A stretch of 22,319 nt of DNA from Priapulus caudatus. Lineage: Eukaryota > Priapulida > Priapulimorpha > Priapulimorphida > Priapulidae. Numbering within the stretch: position 1 is the first letter of the stretch; each line of letters starts with the position of its first letter. Of this stretch, positions 1 through 8,560 are shown piece by piece. Both the position numbers and the translations under genes were made by a program. A model generated the notes under the pieces. It made no database searches, was not told where the DNA came from, and was given only the letters and a program-made list of their open reading frames with translations. Location: contig NW_014578650.1 in assembly GCF_000485595.1 (NCBI RefSeq), forward strand, positions 23,157-45,475, read 5' to 3'.

Positions 1-70
1 AAGATGGCGCTCTTGCGTCACTGTCATAGGCCAATGCTCTATCCAGATTATATTATAGAGATCAGTGATA

Positions 71-768
71 TGTAGCGCCAGTTTGTGTTCGGAAATAGCG
101 AATTGCACACCGCGCGATGCGAGTAGGGTAATATCTGATGACTGGTGGATTATGGGTTACCGGAAGTGGGAAACATTACCACAGTGGCAAATCGTGTGTA
201 GCGAGGTCAGGAATTCCGAGGATGCTCAACAGTTTGGTACGTTTAAGTAAATAATATAATGCGAAATAATAGTTGTCATGACTGAATACCAAGCAATAAT
301 GTGTCAGATACATCGGGGGTCTGATGAAGATCAGTGCAGTCGGTGGCGTTGGGTAAAAATAGTGTATGGTGCGAGTGGAAGTTGGCCTGGTCAGTGCCGG
401 TTGCCGGTTGCAAATTTATGTTCGTATGCAAACGTGGTAGCAGATTTTGCTCTACGGGTAAATGTGTGTATCTGGTAAAGATAAAAATGGAATGCGCATT
501 CAGTAGTAGGTAAATTAGTAAGGTTGTATTTGACAGATTTACAGTATGTGGTGATCAGTATACAATGTTTGCATAATTTATTGATATAAGCAAAACAGTT
601 ATCAACAGTTAGGTTTATAAGAACTTTTGTTTGGTTTGTTGTAGAAACCACGTCGTATTGTAACGAGTTCAACGATTCAAGTAAAGGAGTTCGTTGATTC
701 AGGCAAGATGTGCGTAGTAAAATAAAAGAGTATTGTTGCTATACAGAAAAGTTGACTTCGTCGCTACA
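71..768 (+). repeat. 5' LTR of the BEL/Pao element
   Basis: This segment aligns throughout to 7190-7946. It starts TGTAGCGCCAG, against TGTTAGCGCCAG in the partner, and ends near TCGCTACA, so it has TG...CA ends. Similarity fades after about 768, and the exact 3' edge is uncertain by some 15 bases. AATAAA near 721 could be the polyadenylation signal. No clear tRNA primer-binding site (starting TGG) follows the LTR. The start is well fixed because flanking sequence at 1-70 does not match the bases before 7190. Confidence 0.85.
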
Positions 769-834
769 TCAAGTTTCAAACTGAGCTGTTAAATCGAGTT
801 GAGGACTGAATTTAACGGTTTACAAGTTCCCGAG
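769..834 (+). other. leader between 5' LTR and gag
   Basis: Short untranslated stretch between the LTR and the first plausible ATG at 835. A primer-binding site is expected here, but no sequence clearly complementary to a tRNA 3' end is visible. Confidence 0.5.
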
Positions 835-1368
835 ATGGGTCCCACAATGGAAAAGAACCTAAAGAAGTTTCGGGCCGGCCACATGGGAGTTGTGTCGAAG
901 CTCTATTTGAGGATTGAAAAGCTTATGGTGTCATATGACAATTTCGAGTTGATTTCACAGAAAGTGGAGGACTTGAACGTAGCATTTAATACACTTTGTG
1001 AGGCCAATAATCGCTACTTGAGTAAATTAGAATCAAGTAGAGCCTTACAGGAGAGTGAAGAGTTTGAGAAACAACATCAAAATAAAATTGAATTTGATGC
1101 TCGAATGAAAGAGTGGTTTGATAGAAGACCCGCAGTGGAACCAGTTGCATCATCATGTGGGTCGCGGTCATCGAGGAGATCGCGACTCAGCGAACAGCGG
1201 AGGAAAGACGCTGTAAGCAGCCTGGAGCTGGAACAATTGCAGAGAAAACTGCAACTGGAGAAAATGAAGCAAGAACTAGATCACCGTGAACAGTTACTGC
1301 AAATACAGAATAAGATAGAGCAAGAGCAACTTGACTCCAAACTTCTAGAAGAAACTTCTAGAAGATGA
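835..1368 (+). pseudogene. BEL/Pao gag, N-terminal coiled-coil part
   Basis: Open frame of about 177 codons from ATG 835. The frame is open back to 799, but only from a TTG, so 835 is preferred for a eukaryote. The protein is charged and helical: the first 90 residues are rich in K, E and L, and residues 120 to 175 (QLQRKLQLEKMKQELDHR and onward) read as a strong coiled coil, as expected for the multimerising N-terminus of Pao gag. The frame ends in TGA at 1366-1368 because of an exact 13-bp tandem duplication (1339-1351 and 1352-1364). The duplication adds one base modulo three and moves the rest of gag into another frame. Confidence 0.75.
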
Positions 1369-1369
1369 G

Positions 1370-1680
1370 TTGGAGTCTGTCATCAATGCGGCAGACAGGC
1401 CAAAAATTACAGCGTCACGAGTTATTCCAATTTACGAACATGTAGAGAAAACAAACGATCACCAGACCAAGACTGCGAACTCAACGTTAAATCCCAAGGC
1501 ACCAACATGGAGGTCAAGTGCAGAAATTCCTGGTGTAGAGCAGAATCTTGAGCAACAACAACAGACCTTACAGTCGCTAGCCGCTGGGTTCGACTTACCC
1601 AGACCAGAACTTCTCACGTTTGAGGGAGATCCAAAACACTACTTCAAATTCATCAGCAGTTTTGAGGCAAACATAGGGGC
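1370..1680 (+). pseudogene. BEL/Pao gag, start of DUF1759-like region
   Basis: Continuation of gag in the frame shifted by the 13-bp duplication. It carries a Q-rich segment (EQNLEQQQQTLQ), then a motif of the PRPELLTFEGDPKHYFKFI type, which is how the DUF1759 region of Pao gag proteins usually opens (proline, hydrophobic, F-G-D-P, aromatic, F). Coding stops abruptly at 1680, where a hAT element begins. The open frame runs a few codons into that element (to 1705), but those residues are not gag. The domain resumes after 2564. Confidence 0.85.
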
Positions 1681-1702
1681 TAGAGCTGTGCGTCGGATCC
1701 GA

Positions 1703-1860
1703 TAATCCGAATCCGATCGGATTCGGATTCGGATCGGATTTACCTTTTTTTAAAGAATCGGATTCGGATTCGGATTCGGATTCAAAATTGTTGGTGGATT
1801 CGGATTCGGAGTCGGATATTCAAAAATGCTGTCGGATTTGGATTCGGATCGCCGGGATCG
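1703..1860. repeat. left subterminal GGATTCGGATTCGG array
   Basis: Imperfect hexamer-type repeat of GGATTC with interspersed GGATCG. It opens with the inverse form (AATCCGAATCC) followed by the forward form, so the first 40 bases are near-palindromic. Confidence 0.85.
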
Positions 1861-2359
1861 GACCGTAGAATCCGACCTCCATCCTGTCAGGAGCAGAGCC
1901 TGAGCCGGCTACTTCATAAAACGAGCTTCAAGGCCACGCGTGACTCGGCGGCTTTTGATGTACACGATTGATCGATCGCGTGCTATATCCGGCCTGCGAC
2001 GCGTAGCACGCGCGGCAGTGCGGCACACATCACATACACAGTTACACACACACTGGCTACGCGAAGTTTCACCGAAGTTCGGATGAATATAGTATAGACG
2101 TTTCGTAAATTCGTAGTAATTTCGTACCACCATGTCACTTACTGCCACTTAGGTAAGTTAGGACAAAGTGGAACTGAGGTGACGATTTGATAAGAAAATT
2201 ATCGTTCCAGATTCCCGATCATCCCGTTCTCTAACTTTTCTTACGTCTACAGTCCCCCTTCACCCCTTGATCTCAACAACCCAGTTTCATGTTGAAACAA
2301 ATTATAACACGAATTTTATACGATGCTGTCACACTATTTGCAATTTCTATGTTCCGGAT

Positions 2360-2535
2360 TAGGGTCGGATTTCGGATCGGATTTCGGATCGGATTTAGCA
2401 ATACACATCGGATTCGGATTCGGATTCAAAAATTGCCATCGGATTCGGATTCGGATCGGATTCAAAATAGCCATCGGATTCGGATTCGGATTCGGATTTT
2501 TTAAAATGCTGTCGGATCGGATTTTTGGTTCATGT
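2360..2535. repeat. right subterminal GGATTCGGATTCGG array
   Basis: Same hexamer family as the left array, in the same strand orientation rather than inverted. Read in frame it gives low-complexity RIRIRIR or GFGFGF peptides. These appear in long open frames on both strands and should not be taken as proteins. Confidence 0.85.
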
Positions 2536-2564
2536 CGGATCCGACGCACAGCTCTAATAGGGGC

Positions 2565-2970
2565 TAGGAACTTTGACTATAAGTTAAAGCTCAACTATCT
2601 GATTCAGCAATGCACTGGCACTGCTAGAGAGTGTATCGGGGATTTTGCGATACTCGAACCAGAGGAGGGATATCGGAAGGCGTGTGATGTGCTGAAGCGT
2701 CGCTTTGGTAGGCCTCATGTAGTCGCCAATGCATATGTTAGTCAAGTTGTGGAAGGACCGCCATTGAGAAACACGGACACAATTGGTCTACAGAAGTTGT
2801 CAGATCAAATGAGACGATGTGAGACTGTTCTCACTCGAATGGGATATGTGGCAGATATTGACAATACAGAAAATCTGAGGAAAATCGTTAAGCGCTTGCC
2901 ATTCCACATCAAATCAAGGTGGGTCGAAAAGGCTGATAGATACATTGAAAGGGGAGTTGAGCCAAATTTT
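2565..2970 (+). pseudogene. BEL/Pao gag, DUF1759-like region continued
   Basis: Resumes directly after the hAT target duplication with ARNFDYKLKLNYLIQQC, then a stretch like the DUF1759 helical domain: C-TGTARECI, repeated L-x-x-RFG and a V-x-G-P-P turn, then a conserved type of segment ending in LPFHIKSRWVEKA. The domain is about 130 residues after the insertion. At a run of seven T (2967-2973) the frame changes: sequence before the run reads in one frame and sequence after it in another. This is a one-base indel in a homopolymer, a place where assembly error is common. Confidence 0.85.
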
Positions 2971-2973
2971 TTT

Positions 2974-3220
2974 GCATCTTACGGAGTTTGTAGAGGAAAG
3001 AGCTCGAGTGGCCAGCACCATGTATGGACAAGACTTGAACGTGGTAACAACACCTCACAAGACAGCCATTGTAAGAAATCGTGTGGGCAACAAAGGTGGC
3101 ATTTCGTTGGCGATGCATGGTCAAAACACTGCTAGTTCTACACCTGGAAATTGCAGGGTAGGAGGGAGCAACAGTAGCAGCAACTTCTACAAGTGTCCTT
3201 CCTGCCAAGGAGCACATTAG
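2974..3220 (+). pseudogene. BEL/Pao gag C-terminal part with first zinc knuckle
   Basis: In the post-homopolymer frame this reads HLTEFVEERARVAS and continues through a linker rich in N, S and G to YKCPSCQGAH. That peptide begins a C-x2-C-x3-H-x4-C knuckle, and its last cysteine lies just past an in-frame TAG at 3218-3220. The stop therefore sits inside the knuckle. Sequence after it stays in the same frame (YCRDF...), so it is a simple nonsense change rather than a frameshift. Confidence 0.8.
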
Positions 3221-3505
3221 TTGCTCTATTGTAGAGACTTTAAAGAGAAACCATTTATCGAGAGACAGAAGGTCACACGTGACAACAAATTGTGTGACAA
3301 TTGCCTTCGTCGAGGTCATTTCGCCAAAGGGTGTATGAAGAAGGGGGCATGTGACAGGGAAGGTTGCTGGAGAAAACATCAAAAGCTACTGCACCCACCG
3401 CCAAGGTCTCAAACCAATGGAGGTCAGACACCTTCAGGCTCCAGCGCTGGGTTTGGAAGAGCTGATGCAGCAGCGATGGATGTCTACCTCGGCAAACCAG
3501 GGTAG
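3221..3505 (+). pseudogene. BEL/Pao nucleocapsid-like CCHC knuckles
   Basis: In-frame continuation after the TAG at 3218. It contains a canonical CCHC knuckle, CDNCLRRGHFAKGC (C-x2-C-x4-H-x4-C), then a C/H-rich stretch, CDREGCWRKHQKLLH, typical of the region between gag and protease in Pao elements. The frame ends at 3505 while protease homology continues one frame over, so a frameshift lies near 3470-3505. Confidence 0.82.
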
Positions 3506-3955
3506 GGTTTGTCTCCGCATTATACCGGTGAGAGTGAAAGGTAGAGATAAATCGTCTGAAGCTAAAGTTTATGCTCTACTTGACGAAGGATCGGACATTT
3601 CTCTGTGTACGCACAGTCTCGCGAACAAACTGGGTTTGCGAGGATGGGACAAAACGTTCTCGTTCACGACTGTGACAGAGAACAGCAGGGCATGCAAAGG
3701 TCAAGAGGTGGACCTCGAGGTTGAAGGTTTCTCCAAGGAGGATAGCGTTTATATTGGCAAAGTTTGGACTGTTGATAAACTTCCGGTTTCAGTTCAAAGC
3801 ATTGCAAAACAGAGTGATGTAAATGCATGGCCACATCTTCAAGGTATATGCTTACCTGAGATACAAGACACGGAAGTTTCATTGCTTATTGGGAGCAATG
3901 TTCCCGAGGCATTTTGGACGCTCGAAGAGAGGCGTGGAAACGTCGAGAGCCATAT
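3480..3955 (+). pseudogene. BEL/Pao aspartic protease (DUF1758-like)
   Basis: The usable part runs from about VCLRIIPVRVKG to LLIGSNVPEAF. The active-site segment is YALLDEGSDISLC: Pao proteases keep the L-L-D-x-G-S core, with the Asp as the catalytic residue. Near the end, VSLLIGSNVPEAFW matches the hydrophobic L-L-I-G sequence preceding the second half of retropepsin-like folds. The single-domain enzyme would act as a dimer to cut the polyprotein. The frame closes at 3962, but the next domain is already open in another frame from about 3914, implying a further frameshift. Confidence 0.85.
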
Positions 3956-4805
3956 GGAATAAGAACGCTACTCGGGTGGACCGTAATGGGCCCACTTAGA
4001 AGCGGCGATGACTCGCGAAGAGCTAGTGTCAACTTCGTTCAGGCAGATGACTTGCTGTCTCAACCGGTTGAGAGGTTTTGGAAAACAGACTTTAATGATT
4101 CCATGACAGACAGTAAAAGGTCCATGTCTGTGGAGGATCAACGAGCATTAGACAGAATGGAGAAATCTGTCACTCATGTAGACAGACACTATCAGTTGGA
4201 CTTACCATGGAGGTTTGAGCCTACTTGTTTGCCCAACAACAAAGCGCTTGCTGAAGCCAGACTGAGATACCTGAAGAAGAAACTACAGAAAGATGAGCAG
4301 TTGTTCGAGAAGTACAAAGGTCCAATCGACGGGTACATCAAACAAGGATACGCTACCAAGGTGACTCCAGAAAATGAAATCGATGGTGGGCCAGTATGGT
4401 ATCTCCCACATCATGGAGTCGTGCATCCGCAGAAACCTGGAAAACTGCGTGTGGTGTTTGATTGTGCGGCTAGATTTAAACGCACGTCCTTGAATGATCA
4501 GTTACTTCAGGGCCCGGACTTGACAAACAGTTTGGTTGGGGTATTGATACGGTTTCGTCAGGATCTGGTAGCAGTCAAGGCAGACGTGGAAGGTATGTTC
4601 CACCAAATAAGGGTGACGCCTGAGCACTGCAATGCCCTGAGATTCTTGTGGTGGACAGACGGTGATATGGACAAAACCCCGGAAGAGTACCAAATGAGGG
4701 TGCACTTGTTTGGTGCTACGTCATCGCCTAGTTGTGCCAACTTTAGCCTGAGAAAGACTGCTGAGGACAACAAAGAAGACTTTGACAGTGATGTTGTCAG
4801 TACTG
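3914..4805 (+). pseudogene. BEL/Pao reverse transcriptase, N-terminal part
   Basis: About 300 codons. After a linker (RTLLGWTVMGPL, typical of the protease to RT spacer in Pao elements), an HYQLDLPWR segment leads into the RT. The fingers and palm include GKLRVVFDCAARF, then VAVKADVEGMFHQIRV, which carries the first catalytic Asp, then LFGATSSPSCANF. The frame is lost just before the catalytic YVDD box: this reading ends in a stop at 4834, while the correct box lies in the overlapping frame (4816-4827). Other frames on the minus strand here are shadows. Confidence 0.92.
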
Positions 4806-5703
4806 TGGAAATTTCTATGTGGATGACATGTTGAAGTCTCTTGAAACCAAAGAGAAGGCAATTCATCTCTTCCATCGGTTGTATGAGCTTCTGGAAAGAG
4901 GCGGGTTCCGACTGACAAAATGGATAAGTAACAGTTGTGACGTGCTGATGGAGATTCCCGAGGAGAACAGGAGCTCTTTAGTTGTAGATATGGATCTGGG
5001 AGACTTGCCTAGGGATCGGGCACTAGGAATCCAGTGGAATGTGGAGACAGATGAGTTCCAGATTGGTACTATTCAGAAACAGAAGCCACAAACAAAAAGA
5101 GGAATTCTGTCCATTGTTAGTTCCCTTTATGATCCCCTAGGGTTTGTTGCTCCAGTCATCTTACCGGGCAAACAACTGTTGCAACGGCTCTGTAAACAGA
5201 AAGTTGCATGGGATGAACCAATCAAGGAAGAGGAGTCGGAAATTTGGGAAGCCTGGCTCAAAGGTCTTGATGCGCTGGATGGCGTTTCCGTTGCCCGATG
5301 TATTAAGCCACCTGGATTTGAGAAACCTGCGTCTGTACAGCTGCATCATTTTGCCGATGCTTCACAGAGTGGGTATGGTGCTGTATCCTACCTGCGACTA
5401 GTGTCAGGAGATGGACAGATACACTGCTCATTCATGATGGGGAAGTCGAGACTAGCGCCCATAAAAACTGTGACAATTCCCCGACTGGAACTAATGGCAG
5501 CAGTGGTGTCTGTGAGGTTGGATCAGACAATCAAGTCCGAGCTGGACATGAAAATTGATGAGACTATATTCTGGTTAGACTCGATGATCGTGTTACATTA
5601 CATCCGAAACGAGTCAAGAAGATTTCAGACGTTTGTGGCCAATCGTTTGGCGATCATTCATGAACAATCGACACCAGACAGCTGGCGACATGTTAGCTCA
5701 GTT
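4806..5703 (+). pseudogene. BEL/Pao reverse transcriptase C-terminal part and RNase H
   Basis: Starts at the YVDD catalytic box (4816-4827, two metal-binding Asp), followed by a thumb region and a Pao-specific segment often called peptidase A17 in databases (LGIQWNVETDEFQIG, then YDPLGFVAPVIL). RNase H follows: HHFADASQSGYGAVSY with the first Asp, TIPRLELMAAV with the Glu, and FWLDSMIVLHYI with another Asp. The reading is intact for about 300 codons. It shifts near 5700: the expected continuation (LNPADDASRGL at about 5704) is in another frame. Confidence 0.92.
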
Positions 5704-6592
5704 GAATCCTGCCGATGATGCGTCAAGGGGTTTGAAACCCTTTGAGAGTGCCAGGATGAGAAGATGGCTTTCTGGCGCAGATTTTCTCTAGGAAGATGAG
5801 AGCGATTGGCCAGAACCACCTAGAAACTGGTCAGAAGTGAATGCGGAGGACGTGGAGGTGAAGCGTGAAGTCAAATCAGCGTTTACTATACAAGGAGGAG
5901 ATCTTGACGCATTGTTCAGTCGATATTCGACTTGGAATGATCTTCAAAGATCAGTGGCATGGTTGACACGGTTCAAGACATTTTGTTGTGCTCGGTACCT
6001 CAGGAAAGGTGACATTGAAGATCTGCCATCTGGCAATTTGTCGGTCAAGGAACTGCGAGACTCGACGTTGGCAATTGTTGGCTATGTGCAAAGACAAGCA
6101 TTTTACAAGGAAATGATGGCTCTTGGATTAGCAGAGAACAACGGCACTGTTGGGAAGAGGAAGGCATTAACCAAAGGTGTCGGATCATCTAGCGCTCTGC
6201 GGAAATTGAGTCCTGTGTTAGACAATAGGGTGTTAAGAGTGGGTGGACGGCTGGACAGGCCACCTATCGGCTTTGAAGCGAAACATCCTATGATCTTGCC
6301 TGCCAAGCATCACGTGACTGATCTGGTAATTCGACACCATCATTCAATTGCTGGTCACTCAGGTCCAATGTACGTGTTGGCGTCGATCAGAAAGAATTAC
6401 TGGATTCTGAAGGGTCATGCTTCTGTGCGACGAGTTATTGGAAACTGTTTTCAGTGCAAAAAACGAAATGCATCAAGGGGAGAGCAGTATATGGCATCCC
6501 TACCAGAGGTGAGGTTGGTTCCAGACAAGGCTCCATTCACATACATAGGGATAGACTACTTCGGACCATTGACAGTGAAACAGGGACGTAGT
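5704..6592 (+). pseudogene. BEL/Pao integrase, zinc-binding domain and start of core
   Basis: Begins with the NPADDASRG-type linker, has an in-frame TAG at 5789-5791, then is open to 6709. The integrase H2C2 finger is clear: two histidines within IRHHHSIAGHSG, then NCFQCKK with the two cysteines about 40 residues later. The catalytic core starts with [13 protein letters not shown], carrying the first Asp of the DDE triad. Sequence homologous to the second Asp and the Glu is absent: the copy jumps at 6592/6593 from just after GRSQ to a tail fragment. A longer relative of this integrase region is at 14674-15631. Confidence 0.9.
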
Positions 6593-6709
6593 CAAGAAGT
6601 GTTTCCAGACAAATCTGGGCATGTTCGATCCGCAAAGGTACGAACGGTTTCGTCGTGTTACGATAGACCTATAGCCCAAGCTTTGTTTTCTTGGAAGCGA
6701 GAACGGTGA
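6593..6709 (+). pseudogene. integrase C-terminal (DUF5641-like) remnant
   Basis: Reads EVFPDKSGHVRSAKVRT and onward, matching 15539-15620 almost base for base. It is fused directly to the start of the integrase core because about 730 bp present in the second copy (14807-15536) is missing. An extra C near 6675 then shifts the last residues before the stop at 6707-6709. Confidence 0.8.
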
Positions 6710-7189
6710 ACAAGTTCCATTGGGCAACGACACGTGAATTCTCAATCGAGATGTCGGTGAGAATAGGGAACCAATGTGGTGCAACCAAGCTGTGTGGATC
6801 GAGAAGATCGCAGACATGTTAATGACTCTTAGGAAGAAGGTAGACGCATGCTTTCGAGTTCCTCGTCATATGGAAGACTACATATAGACTCGCTCTGTGC
6901 TAACAGCAGTGCGGGGTACACTGGTACGTAGTAGAATTGGTTAGGTACGTTGTGTACAAGGTCATTGTACAAGTATGGTCATGTTTGAGTTTTGGTTATT
7001 TTATATGTTTATACTATTGATACGTGGTTGTTAATGTGTGGTGAAGGAAATTAGGCCAATTGTTTTGATCATATTACGTACCGTTAGAGTAGTAGTCAGT
7101 AGTTACATAAGTATTCTGCGCTGTATGTAGGTGAGCATGGAACATACCAGTTGTGAGTGTTGTGCCGTACGGTCATGTGGGGGCCGTGG
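6710..7189 (+). other. spacer between pol and 3' LTR
   Basis: 480 bp with no long open frame and no recognisable env. A short purine-rich run (GTGGGGG near 7177) just before the LTR is a possible but weak polypurine tract. Nothing else is supported. Confidence 0.5.
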
Positions 7190-7946
7190 TGTTAGCGCCA
7201 GTTGAGTGTTCGCGAAATAGCGAATTGCACACGCGCGCCACTGCGAGTTAGCGGTAATATCTGTTATGACTGGTGGATTCATGGGGTTACCGAAGTGAAC
7301 ATTACCACGTGGCGAAATCGTGTGTAGTGAGTCAGGAATTCCGAGGATGTCAACGTTTGGTAACGTTTTAAAGTAAATAAGTATAATCGAAATAATGAGT
7401 TGTCTGACTGATACCAAGCAATAATGCTGTCAGATACATCGGGGTCTGATGGAAGATCAGTGCAGTCGGTCGGCGTTGGGGTAAAAATAGTGTATGGTGC
7501 GAGTGGAAGTGAGCCTGGTCAGCTGCCGGTTGCCGGCGCGGGGTTGGCAAATTTATGTTCGTATGGGCAAACGTGGTAGCAGCCCTTTTGCCTCTACCCG
7601 GTAAATGTGTGTGATCTGTAAAGATAAGAAATGGAATGCGCATTCAGTAGGTAGGGTACAAATATTAGTAGGGTTGTGTTTGACAGAGTTTACAGTAGTT
7701 GGTGAATCAGTATCACACATGTTTGCATAATTTGATTGATATAAAGCAAAACAGTTATCAAACAGTTAGGTTTGATAAAGAATTTTGTTTGGTTTGGTTT
7801 GTAGAAACGCACGGGGTCGTATTGGGGAAGGAGTGTCAACGGCGATTCAGAAACGGAGTTCGTTGATATCAGGCACACCATGGTGCGTAGTAAAATAAAA
7901 GAGTATTGTTGGGCTAAGCAGAAAAGATTGACTTCGTCGCTCAGCA
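7190..7946 (+). repeat. 3' LTR of the BEL/Pao element
   Basis: Direct repeat of 71-768, starting TGTTAGCGCCAG and ending near CGCTCA or CGCTCAGCA; the edge is uncertain by a few bases. Many differences from the 5' copy are one- or two-base insertions here rather than substitutions, and this copy is about 60 bp longer for that reason. Shared landmarks include GGAATGCGCATTCAGTAG and GTAAAATAAAAGAGTATTG. Confidence 0.85.
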
Positions 7947-8365
7947 GCCATGTTTGCAGATGTTTAGGTTTTGTATTGACTTGACGGTGGGTTCCACGTT
8001 CAGGCCTAATTCTATGAAAGCTCTGCTCTGAAGTAGAGTCATCCGCATGAGAGTCCATACTCCATCAGATTGAACTATGCAATGCGAAGAGCCCACTAAG
8101 TACAAATTTCAGTTGCACACCAATGAATGTCATCGTCGGTGTTGCGCAAATGCATAATGGGAAAATAATATGTCAGCCTCCATGTCACGGATTTTACCGC
8201 CGTAGTCACACTCCTTCCCTATTATCTACTCCTGATAGATATGTAGATCTTTTAAATAAACTGTAAAGTACGTAAAAAAGCTGCTTTTTGTTTTTGAAAG
8301 GCTTCCTGGGAGAAGTAGGGTATTATTTTTCATTGGGTGTTGCAATCCTTTCCATGAAGGGATAT
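7947..8365. other. non-coding flank after the retrotransposon
   Basis: No gene, repeat or RNA recognised. Open frames on the minus strand reaching into here from the LTR are chance. Confidence 0.5.
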
Positions 8366-8560
8366 ATAATATTATCCCTGTTTCATCCCTGATGAATACC
8401 TGTCACGCATCCCTGTGAATAGCTGCAATCTGATTTATCCCGTGATACTCGCTTCCATAGGCATCCCCTGATACACCCTGCCATAGCACCGCCTAATACA
8501 TTCCCTTCATAGCATCTCCTGATAGCATCACTTCCATGCAATCCATGCAACATCTCTCTG
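8366..8560. repeat. degenerate 26-bp minisatellite
   Basis: About seven imperfect units of the form CCCTGATAC...TTCCATAGCAT, each 24 to 28 bp. The clearest consecutive units are at roughly 8440-8550 (CCCGTGATAC, CCCCTGATAC, CGCCTAATAC, CTCCTGATAG, each followed by CCATAGCAT or CATAGCAT). The array is old, with every unit different. Confidence 0.6.

Larger units (their letters stand above)
1681..2556. mobile_element. non-autonomous hAT element nested in gag
   Basis: 876-bp insertion with perfect 22-bp terminal inverted repeats (1681-1702 and 2535-2556, beginning TAGAGCTGTGCG), flanked by a perfect 8-bp duplication ATAGGGGC (1673-1680 and 2557-2564). An 8-bp duplication and a TAG/CAG-type terminus are hallmarks of the hAT superfamily. 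Subterminal zones (about 1703-1860 and 2360-2535) are packed with GGATTC/GGATCG repeats, which could serve as transposase-binding arrays. The core (1860-2340) shows no transposase motif, so the copy must have moved in trans. A second member of the family starts at 22226. Confidence 0.93.
71..7946 (+). mobile_element. BEL/Pao LTR retrotransposon, degenerate, about 7.9 kb
   Basis: The span is bounded by two copies of the same roughly 700 to 750 bp sequence in direct orientation. Between them, in the order typical of BEL/Pao elements, lie a gag with DUF1759-like sequence, CCHC knuckles, a DUF1758-type aspartic protease, a YVDD reverse transcriptase, RNase H, an H2C2 integrase finger, the start of an integrase core and a DUF5641-like tail. 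That order and the DUF1759/DUF1758 pairing are diagnostic of Pao-type rather than Gypsy or Copia elements. No target-site duplication was found: bases before 71 read TGATA and none of the plausible bases after the 3' LTR match. The element is inactive, broken by a nested hAT insertion (1681-2556), frameshifts, two in-frame stops and an integrase deletion. Confidence 0.92.

Noticed and set aside
1-70. AAGATGGCGCTC at the left edge as a YY1 promoter site
   Set aside because: Only a short flank is visible and the next sequence is an LTR; a chance match cannot be ruled out.
391-672. 93-codon minus-strand frame inside the 5' LTR
   Set aside because: Not conserved in the 3' LTR because of indels; no domain.
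2323-2549. Long open frames on both strands rich in RIRIRI, GFGFG or NPNPNP
   Set aside because: These are translations of the GGATTC hexamer arrays in the hAT element; low complexity, no start context, open on both strands.
6710-7189. env gene between pol and the 3' LTR
   Set aside because: Only short frames with stops; no signal peptide or transmembrane segment.
7690-8058. 122-codon minus-strand frame at the 3' LTR edge
   Set aside because: Crosses the LTR boundary into unrelated flank; no domain; not present at the 5' LTR.
8366-8560. CRISPR array
   Set aside because: Units are degenerate with no conserved repeat and unique spacers, and the sequence is eukaryotic.
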